Positions 10,360-20,888 of a stretch of 64,000 nt of DNA are shown piece by piece; positions within the stretch are counted from its first letter, which is position 1, and every line of letters starts with the position of its first letter. The stretch is taken from assembly GCF_009372235.1 (NCBI RefSeq), contig NZ_SULL01000016.1:1-64000 (forward strand), written 5' to 3'. Source of the DNA: Dickeya oryzae (GTDB taxonomy: Bacteria; Pseudomonadota; Gammaproteobacteria; Enterobacterales; Enterobacteriaceae). The translations under genes and the position numbers were made by a program. The notes below the pieces were generated by a model, which had not been told where the DNA came from, did not search any database, and saw only the letters and a list, made by a program, of their open reading frames with translations.

Positions 10360-11772
10360 TTATTCCATGCCCAGTTCCTTAAGCTTACGCGTCAGCGTGT
10401 TTCGCCCCCAGCCCAGCAGTCTTGCTGCTTCCTGTTTATGTCCTTGCGTATGGCGTAGCGCGGTTGTCAGTAGTGTGCGTTCCATTTCCGGTTGCGCTTC
10501 GGCCAACAGGTTTTGATGACCGGAACGCAGCGCACGGTCGGCCCACTGTGCCAGCAGCGTCGCCCAGCTATCAGGCATGACATGTACGGTAGCGTCTGGT
10601 GCTGTTGTTTCAAACAGCTCCGGTGGCAGATCCTGAATCAGCACTTCCTGTCCCGCTGCCATCACCGTCAGCCACCGGCAGGTATTTTCAAGCTGGCGCA
10701 CGTTACCCGGCCAGGGTAGACGGGTGAGCGCCGCTTCAGTTTCCGGGTGCAGGTTTTTCGGTTCGACACCCAGTTCTTTAGCCGTTGCCTGCAGGAAGTA
10801 GCGCGCCAGACGTGGAATATCTTCCCGACGTTCACGTAGCGGCGGTAAATGAACACGAATCACGTTCAAACGATGGAACAAGTCTTCGCGAAATTTGCCT
10901 TCCTGAACCCGCAATTCCAGGTTCTGATGCGTGGCGGCGATAATGCGCACATCCACTTTCACGGCTGCATAGCCGCCGACACGATAAAACTGACCGTCAG
11001 CCAGTACACGCAACAGGCGGGTTTGCACATCCAGCGGCATGTCGCCGATTTCATCAAGGAACAGCGTTCCGCCATCTGCCTGCTCAAAACGCCCTTGCCG
11101 AATTTGGTTTGCACCGGTAAACGCGCCTTTTTCATGGCCGAACAGTTCTGATTCGATCAAATCCTTAGGGATTGCCGCCATATTCAGCGCGATAAAAGGG
11201 GCTTTGGCGCGTGGGCTGTGGCGGTGTAATGCATGGGCGACCAGCTCTTTACCGGTGCCGGATTCACCGTTGATCAGTACGCTTATTGATGAGCGTGAGA
11301 GGCGACCGATAATTCGAAACACATCCTGCATAGCCGGTGCTTCACCGATAATATCGGTGGTCGGCCCACTGATGGGCTGACTGCGTACCGGTTGCTGCTG
11401 TTCCAGGTAATGGCTGATGGCGCGTTCAACCAGCGCTACCGCTTCATCAATGTCGAACGGTTTGGGCAGATAATCGAAAGCCCCCTGCTGGTAAGCGCTA
11501 ACCGCTGCGTCCAAATCGGAATGTGCGGTCATGATGATAACGGGCAGCATCGGGTGGCGCTGTTTGATTTGTTGCAGCAATGCCAGCCCGTCCATACCGG
11601 GCATACGGATATCGGACAGCAGGACATCCGGTGTTTGCGTGGTCAGCGCGTTTAACGCCTGGGTACCGTTATCAAAGGTTGCGCAGGTTAATCCCGCCCC
11701 GGTAAGCGCACGTTCAAGCACCCAACGGATGGAGCTATCGTCATCGACAATCCAGACTATCCCTCGTTGCAT
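10360..11772 (-). CDS. glnG: Nitrogen regulator I, NtrC
   Basis: NtrC is the response regulator of nitrogen limitation; phosphorylated, it forms rings that activate sigma-54 promoters. The 470-residue protein has a receiver domain with Asp54 (LLSDIRMPG), a AAA+ domain with Walker A GESGTGKE and the sigma-54 contact loop GAFTGA, and a C-terminal Fis-type helix-turn-helix (HKQEAARLLGWGRNTLTRKL). The ATG at 11772 matches the E. coli start MQRGIVW. It lies eight bases behind glnL and is last in glnA-glnL-glnG. Confidence 0.98.
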   Translation of the reverse strand: MQRGIVWIVDDDSSIRWVLERALTGAGLTCATFDNGTQALNALTTQTPDVLLSDIRMPGMDGLALLQQIKQRHPMLPVIIMTAHSDLDAAVSAYQQGAFDYLPKPFDIDEAVALVERAISHYLEQQQPVRSQPISGPTTDIIGEAPAMQDVFRIIGRLSRSSISVLINGESGTGKELVAHALHRHSPRAKAPFIALNMAAIPKDLIESELFGHEKGAFTGANQIRQGRFEQADGGTLFLDEIGDMPLDVQTRLLRVLADGQFYRVGGYAAVKVDVRIIAATHQNLELRVQEGKFREDLFHRLNVIRVHLPPLRERREDIPRLARYFLQATAKELGVEPKNLHPETEAALTRLPWPGNVRQLENTCRWLTVMAAGQEVLIQDLPPELFETTAPDATVHVMPDSWATLLAQWADRALRSGHQNLLAEAQPEMERTLLTTALRHTQGHKQEAARLLGWGRNTLTRKLKELGME

Positions 11773-11780
11773 CGTGAACC

Positions 11781-12830
11781 TCACTGGCGAATGGGCAGAT
11801 ACACCGAGAATTCGGTATGACCTGGCCAACTGTTAAATTCAATTTTTCCGGAATGTTGGTCGATAAGGTTACGGGCAATCGACAAACCCAACCCGGTGCC
11901 GCCTTCACGACCACTCACCATGGGATAGAACAGCGTGTCTTGCAGATGGGCTGGCACGCCGGGGCCGTCGTCTTCGATATCGATACGGGCCACCAGACGG
12001 TAGCGTACGCCATGTAGCGTCAACTGAAACGCGGTACGGGTACGGATGGTGATGGTACCGCCTTCCTCTCCCAGCGCCTGCATGGCGTTACGAGTAATGT
12101 TCAGCAATACCTGTTCAATCTGATCCGGGTCGTGCATCAATTCCGGCAGGCTGGGGTCGTAGTCGCGCACCAGCGTCACGTTGTCGGCTTTTTCCATCGA
12201 GACTAACTGGAATACCCGTTCGGCGACCTGATGGATGCTCTGGGTGACATGCAACCCGGGCTGTTGCGGGCCGAGCAAACGGTCTACCAGATTACGCAGG
12301 CGGTCTGCCTGTTCGATAATGACTTTGGTGTATTCCATCAGCGCCGGGTCCGGCAGGGCTTTGGACAGCAACTGTGCCGCGCCACGCAGGCCGCCAAGTG
12401 GGTTCTTTATTTCATGCGCCAGACCGCGTACCAGATCGCGTGCCGCCTGTTGCTGGGCATGTTGTAGCTGTTCCTGACTGAGACGGCGCTGGTTATCCAT
12501 CGGCGCCATTTCCAACAGGATAAAATCGTGCTGAATGCGCTGAGCTGTCAGCGACATAATATGTGCCCGACCATCTACCACGAGGGTGACTTCGTTATCG
12601 GTAAAACCTTGCCCAGAGTCGAGGCTTTCCCGCATCAGGTCGAGATTTAACGAAAAGTAACCGAGCAGATCCGGCAGGGGCGTTCCAGACAGCTTACGTG
12701 AACTTTGAGCCAGAAGTTGTTGCGCCGCTGGGTTTGAGTAGTGAATAGCCAGATCTTTATCCAGCAACAAGATGCTGTTTATTAAAGAATTAAGGATCTG
12801 CCCAGCATCGGGCAGCGTGCCTGTTGCCAT
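11781..12830 (-). CDS. glnL: Nitrogen sensor kinase/phosphatase NtrB
   Basis: NtrB phosphorylates NtrC under nitrogen limitation and, with PII, dephosphorylates it when nitrogen is plentiful. The 349-residue protein is cytosolic, with an N-terminal PAS domain (about 10-110), the phosphoacceptor His139 in [12 protein letters not shown], and an ATPase domain with the N box ([10 protein letters not shown]) and G boxes ([15 protein letters not shown]). It can be transcribed from glnA or from its own promoter, where an NtrC site lies just upstream. Confidence 0.98.
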   Translation of the reverse strand: MATGTLPDAGQILNSLINSILLLDKDLAIHYSNPAAQQLLAQSSRKLSGTPLPDLLGYFSLNLDLMRESLDSGQGFTDNEVTLVVDGRAHIMSLTAQRIQHDFILLEMAPMDNQRRLSQEQLQHAQQQAARDLVRGLAHEIKNPLGGLRGAAQLLSKALPDPALMEYTKVIIEQADRLRNLVDRLLGPQQPGLHVTQSIHQVAERVFQLVSMEKADNVTLVRDYDPSLPELMHDPDQIEQVLLNITRNAMQALGEEGGTITIRTRTAFQLTLHGVRYRLVARIDIEDDGPGVPAHLQDTLFYPMVSGREGGTGLGLSIARNLIDQHSGKIEFNSWPGHTEFSVYLPIRQ

Positions 12831-12842
12831 AACGCAGACTCC

Positions 12843-12859
12843 CGCACTATTTTAGTGCA
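12843..12859 (-). promoter_or_regulatory. NtrC-binding site at the glnL promoter
   Basis: On the minus strand TGCACTAAAATAGTGCG fits the NtrC consensus TGCACCAnnnTGGTGCA with two-fold symmetry. It lies 13 bases upstream of the glnL ATG. In E. coli an NtrC site at the same place represses the minor glnL promoter, which keeps NtrB/NtrC low in good nitrogen supply; the same role is inferred here. Confidence 0.75.
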
Positions 12860-12909
12860 CACTATTCTCGATTGTAGTTTAAGTCGCAACGGTAATATGT
12901 CTTGTGGAG

Positions 12910-12934
12910 AAAAAAGCCCATCCGAAGATGGGCT
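12910..12934 (-). terminator. glnA attenuating terminator
   Basis: An 8-bp stem (AGCCCATC / GATGGGCT) with a CGAA loop is followed, in the direction of glnA transcription, by six U residues. It lies in the roughly 200-base glnA-glnL gap and would end most glnA transcripts while letting some read into glnLG. The 3' untranslated stretch between it and the glnA stop is where enteric bacteria encode the glnA-derived small RNA GlnZ. Confidence 0.85.
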
Positions 12935-13036
12935 GAAAAGTTTCCACGGCAACAAAAATAAACATAAATAAAAAACAGCTATCTGACGGCAGTATGAACA
13001 TCATTTTCTTCGTCCTGCCGTCAAGCGCGTAGGAGG

Positions 13037-14446
13037 TTACACGCTGTAGTACAGTTCGAACTCAACCGGGTGCGGCGTCATGCGAACGCGGTCGTTTTCA
13101 GCAGTACGCAGTTCGATGTAAGCATCGATAGCTTCGTCAGTGAATACGCCGCCACGGGTCAGGAACTCGCGGTCTGCGCTCAGCGCGTTCAACGCTTCTT
13201 CCAGAGAGCCTGCTACGGTTGGGATCTCTTTCGCTTCTTCCGGCGGCAGATCGTACAGGTTCTTGTCCATGGCATCGCCAGGGTGGATCTTGTTGATGAT
13301 GCCGTCCAGACCAGCCATCAGCAGTGCAGCGAAGCACAGGTACGGGTTAGCCGCCGGGTCCGGGAAGCGCACTTCGATACGACGTGCTTTCGGGCTCGAT
13401 ACCACCGGAATACGGATGGAGGCAGAACGGTTACGGGCAGAGTAAGCCAGCATAACCGGCGCTTCGTAACCTGGGACCAGACGCTTGTAGGAGTTGGTGG
13501 TCGGGTTGGACAGCGCGTTGATTGCTTTAGCGTGTTTGATAACACCGCCGATGTAGTACAGCGCGGTTTCAGACAGGCCGCCGTATTTGTCGCCGGAGAA
13601 CAGGTTAGTACCGTCTTTAGCCAGAGACATGTGGCAGTGCATGCCGGAACCGTTATCGCCGAACATCGGTTTCGGCATGAAGGTTGCGGTTTTGCCGAAA
13701 GCGTGTGCCACGTTGTGTACGACGTATTTGTAGATCTGGATTTCGTCGGCTTTCTTGGTCATGGTGTTGAAGCGGGTAGCCACTTCGTTCTGACCAGCGG
13801 TCGCGACTTCGTGGTGATGTGCTTCAACTACCAGGCCCATCTGCTCCATAGTCAGACACATGGCGGAACGCAGGTCCTGCGCAGAGTCTACCGGCGGAAC
13901 TGGGAAGTAACCGCCTTTCACAGCCGGACGGTGGCCTTTGTTGCCTTCTTCGTATTTGGTGCTGGAGTTCCAGGCACCTTCGATGTCGTCGATAGCAACG
14001 TGAGAGCCGGAGATGCTGCTGCCGAAACGTACGTCGTCAAACAAGAAGAATTCCGGCTCTGGCCCGAACAGTACGGTATCAGCGATACCGGAAGAGCGCA
14101 GGAAGTCTTCAGCGCGTTTAGCGATGGAGCGCGGGTCGCGGTCATAACCCTGCATGGTGCCCGGTTCCAGAATGTCACAACGGATGATCAGAGTCGGTTC
14201 TTCGAAGAACGGATCCATAACCGCAGTAGTCGCGTCCGGCATTAACACCATGTCGGATTCGTTGATGCCTTTCCAGCCGCCAATCGAGGAACCATCAAAC
14301 ATTTTACCGTCTTCGAAGAAGTCAGCGTTAACCTGGTGGGCCGGAATAGTGACGTGCTGTTCTTTGCCTTTGGTATCCGTGAAGCGAAGGTCAACAAACT
14401 TCACTTCATGCTCATTCAGCATCGTCAAAACGTGTTCTACTGACAT
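13037..14446 (-). CDS. glnA: Glutamine synthetase, type I
   Basis: Makes glutamine from glutamate, ammonia and ATP; the dodecameric enzyme is the main ammonium assimilation step. The 469-residue protein matches the E. coli length and has [11 protein letters not shown], the ATP-binding [14 protein letters not shown] region, and the adenylylation tyrosine in NLYDLPPEE near the C terminus. The ATG at 14446 (MSVEHVL) has GGGAG upstream and aligns with E. coli. It is first in glnALG and is controlled by the sigma-54 promoter and NtrC sites upstream. Confidence 0.98.
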   Translation of the reverse strand: MSVEHVLTMLNEHEVKFVDLRFTDTKGKEQHVTIPAHQVNADFFEDGKMFDGSSIGGWKGINESDMVLMPDATTAVMDPFFEEPTLIIRCDILEPGTMQGYDRDPRSIAKRAEDFLRSSGIADTVLFGPEPEFFLFDDVRFGSSISGSHVAIDDIEGAWNSSTKYEEGNKGHRPAVKGGYFPVPPVDSAQDLRSAMCLTMEQMGLVVEAHHHEVATAGQNEVATRFNTMTKKADEIQIYKYVVHNVAHAFGKTATFMPKPMFGDNGSGMHCHMSLAKDGTNLFSGDKYGGLSETALYYIGGVIKHAKAINALSNPTTNSYKRLVPGYEAPVMLAYSARNRSASIRIPVVSSPKARRIEVRFPDPAANPYLCFAALLMAGLDGIINKIHPGDAMDKNLYDLPPEEAKEIPTVAGSLEEALNALSADREFLTRGGVFTDEAIDAYIELRTAENDRVRMTPHPVEFELYYSV

Positions 14447-14527
14447 ACTTGGTTCTCCCGATTGTGTCATTTATCGTCGTGGAACGAATATCGTTGTGGA
14501 ATGATGTTGTTACCGTACAAAACATAT

Positions 14528-14544
14528 AGCTAAAACTGTGCCAA
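14528..14544 (-). promoter_or_regulatory. Sigma-54 promoter of glnA
   Basis: On the minus strand TTGGCACAGTTTTAGCT carries the -24 GG and -12 GC elements with exactly ten bases between them. It lies about 80 bases upstream of the glnA start, giving a leader of about 70 bases. It corresponds to glnAp2 of E. coli, driven by RpoN and NtrC. Confidence 0.87.
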
Positions 14545-14618
14545 CTATTAAAGAATAGTTTGAAACAGCATTCCTGCTGGTTTTTTGTCTCCTCCTGAGC
14601 TGCACCAAGATAGTTAAC

Positions 14619-14667
14619 TGCACCAAAACTGTGCACCATTTTGGTGTTATTGCACTTAATTGGTGCT
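14619..14667. promoter_or_regulatory. Cluster of NtrC enhancer sites upstream of glnA
   Basis: Two good NtrC sites lie end to end: TGCACCATTTTGGTGTT at 14632-14648 and TGCACTTAATTGGTGCT at 14651-14667, each close to TGCACCAnnnTGGTGCA. A weaker third, TGCACCAAAACTGTGCA at 14619-14635, overlaps the first, and a half-site TGCACCA lies at 14601. They lie about 90-125 bases upstream of the -24/-12 promoter, the usual enhancer distance. The remaining bases up to bipA (14668-14821) hold the bipA promoter region, with a possible -10 TACAAT at 14782. Confidence 0.82.
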
Positions 14668-14821
14668 CTGAGTTTGTGGGGTGCTGCTTTATTGCACCGT
14701 GAAAGGGATCACAGACCCGTAATTCGCAGGTTGTTTGTGGAAGATGATTGTGATCTTGTTCAGTCGCTCGATTAATACGTGTACAATAGCGCGCTATTTC
14801 TAAAATGCCTGAGGCAAAGCT

Positions 14822-16645
14822 GTGATCGAAAATTTGCGTAACATCGCTATTATTGCGCACGTTGACCATGGAAAAACAACCCTGGTTGATAAGTTGCTGC
14901 AACAGTCCGGTACGTTGGGTGAGCGTAATGACGCCACTGAACGTGTTATGGACTCCAATGATTTGGAAAAAGAGCGCGGAATTACCATCCTCGCTAAAAA
15001 TACCGCCATCAACTGGAATGACTACCGCATCAATATCGTGGATACCCCAGGGCACGCCGACTTCGGCGGCGAGGTAGAACGCGTGATGTCCATGGTGGAC
15101 TCTGTACTGCTGCTGGTAGACGCGATGGACGGCCCGATGCCGCAGACGCGTTTCGTGACCCAGAAAGCTTTTGCCTATGGCCTGAAGCCGATTGTTGTCA
15201 TTAATAAGGTTGACCGTCCTGGCGCTCGTCCTGACTGGGTGGTCGATCAGGTATTCGACCTGTTTGTTAATCTGGGTGCTACCGACGAGCAGTTGGACTT
15301 CCCGATTGTTTATGCGTCCGCGCTGAACGGCATCGCCGGTCTGGACCATAACGATATGGCCGAAGACATGACCCCGCTGTTTGAAGCCATCGTGAAACAC
15401 GTTGAAGCGCCGAATGTCGACCTCGACGGTCCGTTCCAGATGCAGATCTCCCAGCTGGACTACAACAACTATGTTGGCGTTATCGGTATCGGCCGTATTA
15501 AACGCGGCGTGGTGAAACCGAACCAGCAGGTCAGCATCATCGACAGCCAAGGCAAAGTACGCAACGGTAAAGTGAGCCAGGTGCTGGGCCACCTGGGTTT
15601 GCAGCGTATTGAAAGTTCACTGGCAGAAGCGGGCGATATCATTGCTATCACCGGTCTGGGTGAACTGAACATTTCCGACACTATCTGCGATACGTCCTGC
15701 GTGGAAGCGCTGCCGGCGCTGTCGGTAGACGAACCGACCGTGACCATGTATTTCTGCGTTAACACCTCGCCGTTCTGCGGCAAGGAAGGCAAATACGTCA
15801 CGTCACGTCAGATTTTGGATCGTCTGCGTAAAGAGCTGGTGCACAACGTGGCGCTGCGTGTAGAAGAAACGGAAGATCCGGATGCGTTCCGTGTATCTGG
15901 CCGTGGTGAACTGCACCTGTCCGTTCTGATCGAAAACATGCGTCGTGAAGGTTTCGAACTGGCGGTATCCCGTCCGAAAGTTATCTTCCGTACCATCGAT
16001 GGCCGCCGTCAGGAGCCGTTCGAGCAGGTGACCGTGGATATCGAAGAGCAGCATCAGGGCTCGGTGATGGAAGCGCTGGGTCTGCGTAAAGGCGAAATGC
16101 GTGACATGATCCCAGACGGCAAAGGTCGCGTACGTCTGGATTACGTGATCCCAAGCCGTGGCTTGATCGGCTTTCGTACCGAGTTCATGACCATGACCTC
16201 CGGTACCGGTCTGCTGTACTCCACCTTCAGTCACTATGATGACATCCGTCCGGGTGAAATCGGCCAGCGTCAGAACGGTGTGTTGATCTCCAACGGTCAG
16301 GGTAAAGCAGTTGCTTATGCGCTGTTTAGCTTGCAGGAGCGCGGTAAGCTGTTCCTGGGTCACGGCGCTGAAGTGTACGAAGGCCAGATCATCGGTATTC
16401 ATACTCGTTCTAACGACCTGACTGTTAACTGTCTGACTGGTAAGAAGCTGACCAACATGCGTGCTTCCGGTACTGACGAAGCTACCGTACTGGTACCGCC
16501 GGTGAAAATGTCGCTGGAGCAGGCGCTGGAGTTCATTGATGACGATGAACTGGTTGAAGTGACGCCGACCTCGATTCGTTTGCGTAAACGTCACCTGACG
16601 GAAAACGATCGTCGTCGTGCTAACCGCTCTGCCAAAGAAGAATAA
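14822..16645 (+). CDS. bipA: Ribosome-associated GTPase BipA/TypA
   Basis: A translational GTPase of the EF-G type that helps 50S assembly and growth in cold and other stress. The 607-residue protein starts on GTG, as in E. coli. It has G1 HVDHGKTT (residues 14-21), the switch region RGITI, G3 DTPGHADF and G4 NKVDRPGA, then a beta-barrel domain and the EF-G-like C-terminal domains ending in a basic tail ([14 protein letters not shown]). It is divergent from glnA and is followed by an intrinsic terminator. Confidence 0.97.
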   Translation: MIENLRNIAIIAHVDHGKTTLVDKLLQQSGTLGERNDATERVMDSNDLEKERGITILAKNTAINWNDYRINIVDTPGHADFGGEVERVMSMVDSVLLLVDAMDGPMPQTRFVTQKAFAYGLKPIVVINKVDRPGARPDWVVDQVFDLFVNLGATDEQLDFPIVYASALNGIAGLDHNDMAEDMTPLFEAIVKHVEAPNVDLDGPFQMQISQLDYNNYVGVIGIGRIKRGVVKPNQQVSIIDSQGKVRNGKVSQVLGHLGLQRIESSLAEAGDIIAITGLGELNISDTICDTSCVEALPALSVDEPTVTMYFCVNTSPFCGKEGKYVTSRQILDRLRKELVHNVALRVEETEDPDAFRVSGRGELHLSVLIENMRREGFELAVSRPKVIFRTIDGRRQEPFEQVTVDIEEQHQGSVMEALGLRKGEMRDMIPDGKGRVRLDYVIPSRGLIGFRTEFMTMTSGTGLLYSTFSHYDDIRPGEIGQRQNGVLISNGQGKAVAYALFSLQERGKLFLGHGAEVYEGQIIGIHTRSNDLTVNCLTGKKLTNMRASGTDEATVLVPPVKMSLEQALEFIDDDELVEVTPTSIRLRKRHLTENDRRRANRSAKEE

Positions 16646-16704
16646 TTCACTATCTTAGTGATACATCAGGTGGAATGCGGTACTTGACCGCGCTGCCTTG
16701 CGAT

Positions 16705-16733
16705 AAGGCCCCTTTATGGGGCCTTTGTTTTTT
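16705..16733 (+). terminator. bipA terminator
   Basis: An 8-bp G+C-rich stem (AAGGCCCC / GGGGCCTT) with a five-base loop, followed by TTGTTTTTT, lies 59 bases after the bipA stop. Confidence 0.88.
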
Positions 16734-16864
16734 AGACCGTTGTCCCCTGCCCTTGCGTCTGGCCCTCCTCCTTCATAACCTTATTATGATCCTGCTTATC
16801 CTCCCTATTCAGCACGGATTTTTCTCGCTACAGTGAAAACTCTACTGGCCTGTCTGGAGGACTC

Positions 16865-17476
16865 ATGCTGTATATCTTTGACTTAGGTAACGTCGTAATC
16901 GATATCGACTTCAATCGTGTTCTGGGGGTGTGGAGCAATCTGAGCGGCGCACCGCTGGCGACCTTGCGTAAGCGTTTTGAGCTGGGACACACCGTTGAGC
17001 TGCACGAACGTGGTGAAATCAGCGATGAAGAATTTGCGTCGCGGTTGTGCCATGAGTTGGGGATGTCACTCAGTTTTGAGCAGTTTTCGACCGGTTGGCA
17101 GGCAATTTTCATCGGTGTGCGCAAAGATGTGATCGATATCATGCATCGGTTGCGGCAGGAAGGCCATCGCGTGGTAATACTCTCCAATACCAATCGCCTG
17201 CACTGTCAATTCTGGCCGGGCGAATACCCCGAAGTACAGCAAGCTGCCGACAGGCTTTATTTGTCTCAGGATATCGGTATGCGAAAACCCGAAGCGGCGA
17301 TTTACCATCATGTGTTGCGCGAAGAGGGATTTGCAGCCAGTGATGCGCTCTTTTTTGATGACAATGCTGCCAATGTAGACGCGGCAAATGCACTGGGCAT
17401 CCGTTCTATTCTGGTCAGTGATCGGCAGGTGGTGCCGGATTTTTTTGCCAGCCAGGTTTTTAAGCAGGAGTCGTAA
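16865..17476 (+). CDS. yihX: HAD phosphatase YihX (glucose-1-phosphatase)
   Basis: A cytoplasmic haloacid-dehalogenase phosphatase; E. coli YihX prefers alpha-D-glucose 1-phosphate. The 203-residue protein opens with the HAD nucleophile motif [11 protein letters not shown] (Asp6), has the motif II SNTN, motif III lysine in [10 protein letters not shown], and the DDNAANV acidic motif. It follows bipA directly here; the sulfoquinovose and neighbouring yih genes that lie between them in E. coli are absent. dtd starts seven bases downstream, so the two are probably co-transcribed. Confidence 0.93.
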   Translation: MLYIFDLGNVVIDIDFNRVLGVWSNLSGAPLATLRKRFELGHTVELHERGEISDEEFASRLCHELGMSLSFEQFSTGWQAIFIGVRKDVIDIMHRLRQEGHRVVILSNTNRLHCQFWPGEYPEVQQAADRLYLSQDIGMRKPEAAIYHHVLREEGFAASDALFFDDNAANVDAANALGIRSILVSDRQVVPDFFASQVFKQES

Positions 17477-17483
17477 GGCCGTT

Positions 17484-17921
17484 ATGATCGCATTAATTCA
17501 GCGAGTCTCCTCCGCCAGTGTGGCGGTAGAAGGCGCGATAGTCGGGGAGATAAACCACGGGCTGTTGGTTTTACTGGGTGTAGAGCAGGGCGATGATGAA
17601 CAAAAGGCAACCCGTTTATGTGAAAAGGTGATCGGCTATCGGATTTTCAGTGATGATAACGGCAAGATGAATGTGAATGTTCAGCAAGCGGGTGGCAGTG
17701 TGCTGGTGGTGTCGCAGTTTACGCTGGCGGCGGATACGCAAAAAGGAATGCGCCCCAGTTTTTCCCGTGGTGCCGCGCCGGCAGAGGCCGAGCGTCTGTA
17801 TCAGTATTTTGTCGGTCAATGCCGTGAGCATGGCCTGACGACGGAAACCGGTCGTTTTGCTGCAGACATGCAGGTTTCTCTGGTGAACGACGGGCCTGTG
17901 ACGTTTTGGCTGCAGGTATAG
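17484..17921 (+). CDS. dtd: D-aminoacyl-tRNA deacylase
   Basis: Removes D-amino acids (and glycine from mischarged tRNA-Ala) from tRNA, a chiral proofreading step. The 145-residue protein equals the E. coli length and shows the [17 protein letters not shown] catalytic stretch and the C-terminal NDGPVTFW with the cross-subunit Gly-cisPro motif. The ATG at 17484 starts [13 protein letters not shown]; the longer frame upstream lies inside yihX. E. coli has yihY between yihX and dtd; it is missing here. Confidence 0.96.
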   Translation: MIALIQRVSSASVAVEGAIVGEINHGLLVLLGVEQGDDEQKATRLCEKVIGYRIFSDDNGKMNVNVQQAGGSVLVVSQFTLAADTQKGMRPSFSRGAAPAEAERLYQYFVGQCREHGLTTETGRFAADMQVSLVNDGPVTFWLQV

Positions 17922-18010
17922 TTTAGCCACAGGTCTGGCCTGGTTGCCGGGTTAAGCAGCAATATTACGCTGCAAACTGCAATATGAGTATGCGTTGAGA
18001 AGGGGCGGTT

Positions 18011-18952
18011 ATGTACTACCTGAGAGTACCGGAAAGCGCTGAAGAGCTGGACGCTTATTACCAGTTTCGCTGGGAAATGTTGCGTAAACCGCTGCATCAG
18101 CCACTTGGCTCCGAACGGGATGCCTATGATGCGCTGGCGCACCATCAAACCATTGTCGATGGGCAAGGTAATTTGGTGGCGGTTGGCCGTCTCTCAATCA
18201 ATGCTGAAAATGAAGCATCGATACGATTTCTGGCGGTTCATCCGGATGTTCAGCGGAAAGGGCTTGGAACCCTGATGGCGATGGCGCTGGAGTCGGTGGC
18301 GCGTCAGGAAGGCGTAAAGCGGGTGGTATGTAGCGCCCGCGAGGATGCGATGGCGTTTTTTTCCCGCCTTGGTTTTGTGAATCAGGGTGAAATTACCACG
18401 CCGATGACCACACCGGTGCGCCATTTTCTGATGATTAAGCCGGTGGCAACGTTGGATGACATTCTGCATCGCCCAGACTGGTGTGGTCAGCTACAGCAGG
18501 CATGGTACAACCATATCCCGCTGAGTGAAAAAATGGGTGTACGCATCAGCCAGTACACCGGTCAGAAATTTATTACCACGATGCCGGAAACGGGGAACCA
18601 GAATCCGCACCATACGCTGTTTGCCGGTAGCATGTTTTCACTGGCGACCCTGACCGGGTGGGGGCTTATCTGGTTGCTGCTGCGCGAACGGCAACTTGGC
18701 GGCACCATTATTCTGGCGGATGCGCATATTCGCTACAGCACACCGGTAACCGGTCGTCCCAGCGCGGTGGCGGATTTAGGATCGCTGAGTGGTGATTTGG
18801 ACCGGCTGGCTCGTGGCCGTAAAGCACGGGTTCAGTTACAGGTAGAACTGTTCGGCAATGATAAAAAAGGTGCCGTATTTGATGGTACCTACATTGTGTT
18901 GCCGCCAGATCAGAATGAATCGCTGGAGCAAGGCGGTTCCGCCATTCGTTAA
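18011..18952 (+). CDS. fabY: FabY (YiiD): GNAT/thioesterase-like fatty acid initiation protein
   Basis: The 313-residue protein joins an N-terminal GNAT acetyltransferase domain (about 1-145; motif [14 protein letters not shown]) to a C-terminal hot-dog fold domain (about 165-305; [19 protein letters not shown]) and is highly similar to E. coli YiiD. E. coli FabY was linked to starting fatty acid synthesis when FabH is missing. The start MYYLRVP lies downstream of the E. coli start, which is about 16 residues longer. It ends at a shared bidirectional terminator. Confidence 0.92.
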   Translation: MYYLRVPESAEELDAYYQFRWEMLRKPLHQPLGSERDAYDALAHHQTIVDGQGNLVAVGRLSINAENEASIRFLAVHPDVQRKGLGTLMAMALESVARQEGVKRVVCSAREDAMAFFSRLGFVNQGEITTPMTTPVRHFLMIKPVATLDDILHRPDWCGQLQQAWYNHIPLSEKMGVRISQYTGQKFITTMPETGNQNPHHTLFAGSMFSLATLTGWGLIWLLLRERQLGGTIILADAHIRYSTPVTGRPSAVADLGSLSGDLDRLARGRKARVQLQVELFGNDKKGAVFDGTYIVLPPDQNESLEQGGSAIR

Positions 18953-18987
18953 TGCAACGTCGACGATAAGCGATGACGACGAATATG

Positions 18988-19014
18988 AAACAGCCACCAT
19001 GACGGTGGCTGTTT
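18988..19014. terminator. Bidirectional terminator between fabY and yicH
   Basis: An 11-bp perfect stem (AAACAGCCACC / GGTGGCTGTTT) with a five-base loop lies between the two convergent genes, with A-rich and T-rich borders, so it can act in both directions. Confidence 0.82.
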
Positions 19015-19034
19015 GTGTTTATGCGCCTTGGTGC

Positions 19035-20786
19035 TTACTGTGCGACAGGCGCTGTTGGTGTCGAGGCCGGTTCGGAGGATGCCGGGGAGGCGGCGGGCGC
19101 ACTGTCCGCCACTGTTCCCTGATGCATTGCCTGATTGATGGGGTGTCCGGCGCTGTCTATACCTTGCAGCGTACCGCTGAGTGTTGGTTTAAGCGGGCTT
19201 GCCGCTTCCAGTCGACCATTCAGATGTAACTGCAGATTGGTGTTGCCGGTGGGGGCGTTGGCGGGTGTTGGCCAGCCCCAGCGCGTCAGAATATCAAATG
19301 CGACGGCTTTGCCGTTCAGGTCCAGCGTAAATGCTCGCGTGGGCTGCTGCGCGATCACCGCTTTGGCTTCCAGTAAGCCGGTTTGGGTAAACGCGCTCAG
19401 GTCTGTTAACGTGATTTGGTTGTCGTTAGCGTTTAACGCCAGTGAGGGACGACGAACATCCACCTTGTTGAAGGTGGCGTCACTGGCATTCAGGTTCAAC
19501 GTGCCTTGCCACACACCCCACTGATGGTTACGTGCCAGCAGCAGATTATTGCCAAAGCCGTCCAGGGCGGTGAGCTGGAACGGGAACGCGGGGTTAATAT
19601 CAATCAGCAGGTTGTGGTTGGCGCTGAATTTCCGTAGTTCCACTTCTGACAGCCAGTCAGGTAGCGTCTGTTGCCAGCGTTGGCGCCAGTCCTCCGGTAG
19701 TGTGTATTCCATGCCTGCCACCACCAGCTCATCGAGCGTCAGTCGTTGATTGCTGCGTTGCCAGTTGCCGCTGGTGCGTAGCAAGCCGCCTTCCCAACGG
19801 GTGGAGAACTGTTTGATGTTCACACCCTGTTTTGACAAGTCCAGACTGACGATCGGGTCAACCAGATGCATGTTGCCATTGACGATATCGGTGGCGTTGA
19901 ATGACAACGAGCCGTCGTCACTCTGCCAGCTGTTTTGCCGGAATGTCACATTCTGCAGAGTGACGTCCAGATCAGTAAATGCCCAATTTTGTCCTTCGAT
20001 GCGGGCATCAATCAGGTCAAAACGATTAACGGTGACGGCAGGCAGACGAGTGACAGGTTGCCAGAAATCCGCCATCGACTGTCGGGTTTGCAACCGGACA
20101 TTGCTCAGTCGCAGATTATTGACCAGCCAACTGCCGTCCGCCGCTCGGGATGCATTTCCCGTCAGTTCCCCACGCGCCACGTCGGCACCGAAATTCTCCA
20201 GCGTCAGTTGCTGGTTGGCAAACTGACCTTGTACCAAGACCTTGCTGGCGGGCAGATCATTAAGCAATAAAGAGTGGGCGCTAAGCTGGAAAGCGGCTTT
20301 CTTACCCAAAAGGTAGCCGGGCTCCGGCTGCCACGGGGTTATCCCCCCGGTGACTTGCTCGCCTTTCAGACGCCAGTCGCCATCTTGTGCATGCAGCGCC
20401 ATGGTTTTCAATTGCAGAACGTCGGCTTCAATCGGCAAGGTGAAATCGGTCTGTCCCAGATTGAGGGTACCGCCTTCCAGCACCAGACTGGAAAAATGAC
20501 GAGGGTCGGTGATCTGGCGTACGCTGAACCCCACCGTGACACGTTGCGCGACCAGTGTTACCGGTTGGTTTTTGTGGCCGAAACTGACATCCAGCAATTG
20601 AATACTGCCGGGCGAAGACCACTCATGCGCCATCTTTCTGAATGACACGTGGTATTCGGTACGTTGATTAACCCACTGACTGATATGCCTGGCTCCCCAT
20701 TCAGTCTGGGCCAGGACATACAGCACCACCACAGCCAGTAGCGCCAGTAACAGCAGTGTGAGAAGAAGTTTCCCGATAAATTTCAT
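19035..20786 (-). CDS. yicH: AsmA-family protein YicH
   Basis: An AsmA-family protein of 583 residues, close to E. coli YicH and next to xanP as in E. coli. It has one N-terminal membrane segment (about residues 7-27), then a long periplasmic beta-rich region typical of AsmA/TamB-like proteins, which are thought to span the periplasm and help move phospholipids to the outer membrane. The C terminus is a low-complexity tail rich in Ala, Pro, Ser and Thr (about the last 25 residues), probably disordered. Substrate is not known. Confidence 0.9.
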   Translation of the reverse strand: MKFIGKLLLTLLLLALLAVVVLYVLAQTEWGARHISQWVNQRTEYHVSFRKMAHEWSSPGSIQLLDVSFGHKNQPVTLVAQRVTVGFSVRQITDPRHFSSLVLEGGTLNLGQTDFTLPIEADVLQLKTMALHAQDGDWRLKGEQVTGGITPWQPEPGYLLGKKAAFQLSAHSLLLNDLPASKVLVQGQFANQQLTLENFGADVARGELTGNASRAADGSWLVNNLRLSNVRLQTRQSMADFWQPVTRLPAVTVNRFDLIDARIEGQNWAFTDLDVTLQNVTFRQNSWQSDDGSLSFNATDIVNGNMHLVDPIVSLDLSKQGVNIKQFSTRWEGGLLRTSGNWQRSNQRLTLDELVVAGMEYTLPEDWRQRWQQTLPDWLSEVELRKFSANHNLLIDINPAFPFQLTALDGFGNNLLLARNHQWGVWQGTLNLNASDATFNKVDVRRPSLALNANDNQITLTDLSAFTQTGLLEAKAVIAQQPTRAFTLDLNGKAVAFDILTRWGWPTPANAPTGNTNLQLHLNGRLEAASPLKPTLSGTLQGIDSAGHPINQAMHQGTVADSAPAASPASSEPASTPTAPVAQ

Positions 20787-20888
20787 TGCTTAAGTCCGCG
20801 CCATTCGCAAGGGATGATCGTGTTATGCCGTAATTATCCAGTCATCTCAACAGGTAACTTATTACAGACAATAAATAAGGGCCGATGT

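Noticed and set aside
13070-14245. 391-codon plus-strand open frame opposite glnA.
   Set aside because: Antisense shadow of a highly conserved gene, with Val/Arg/His-rich composition typical of shadows.
14735-14765. TGTGATCTTGTTCAGT near bipA/glnA as a CRP site.
   Set aside because: Only the left half matches TGTGA; the right half is poor. E. coli glnAp1 is CRP-dependent, but this sequence does not support a call.
14510-15592. Long minus-strand open frame (360 codons) opposite the glnA upstream region and the start of bipA.
   Set aside because: It is antisense to conserved bipA codons and covers the glnA promoter; the product is rich in His and shows no family motif. It is a by-product of bipA codon use.
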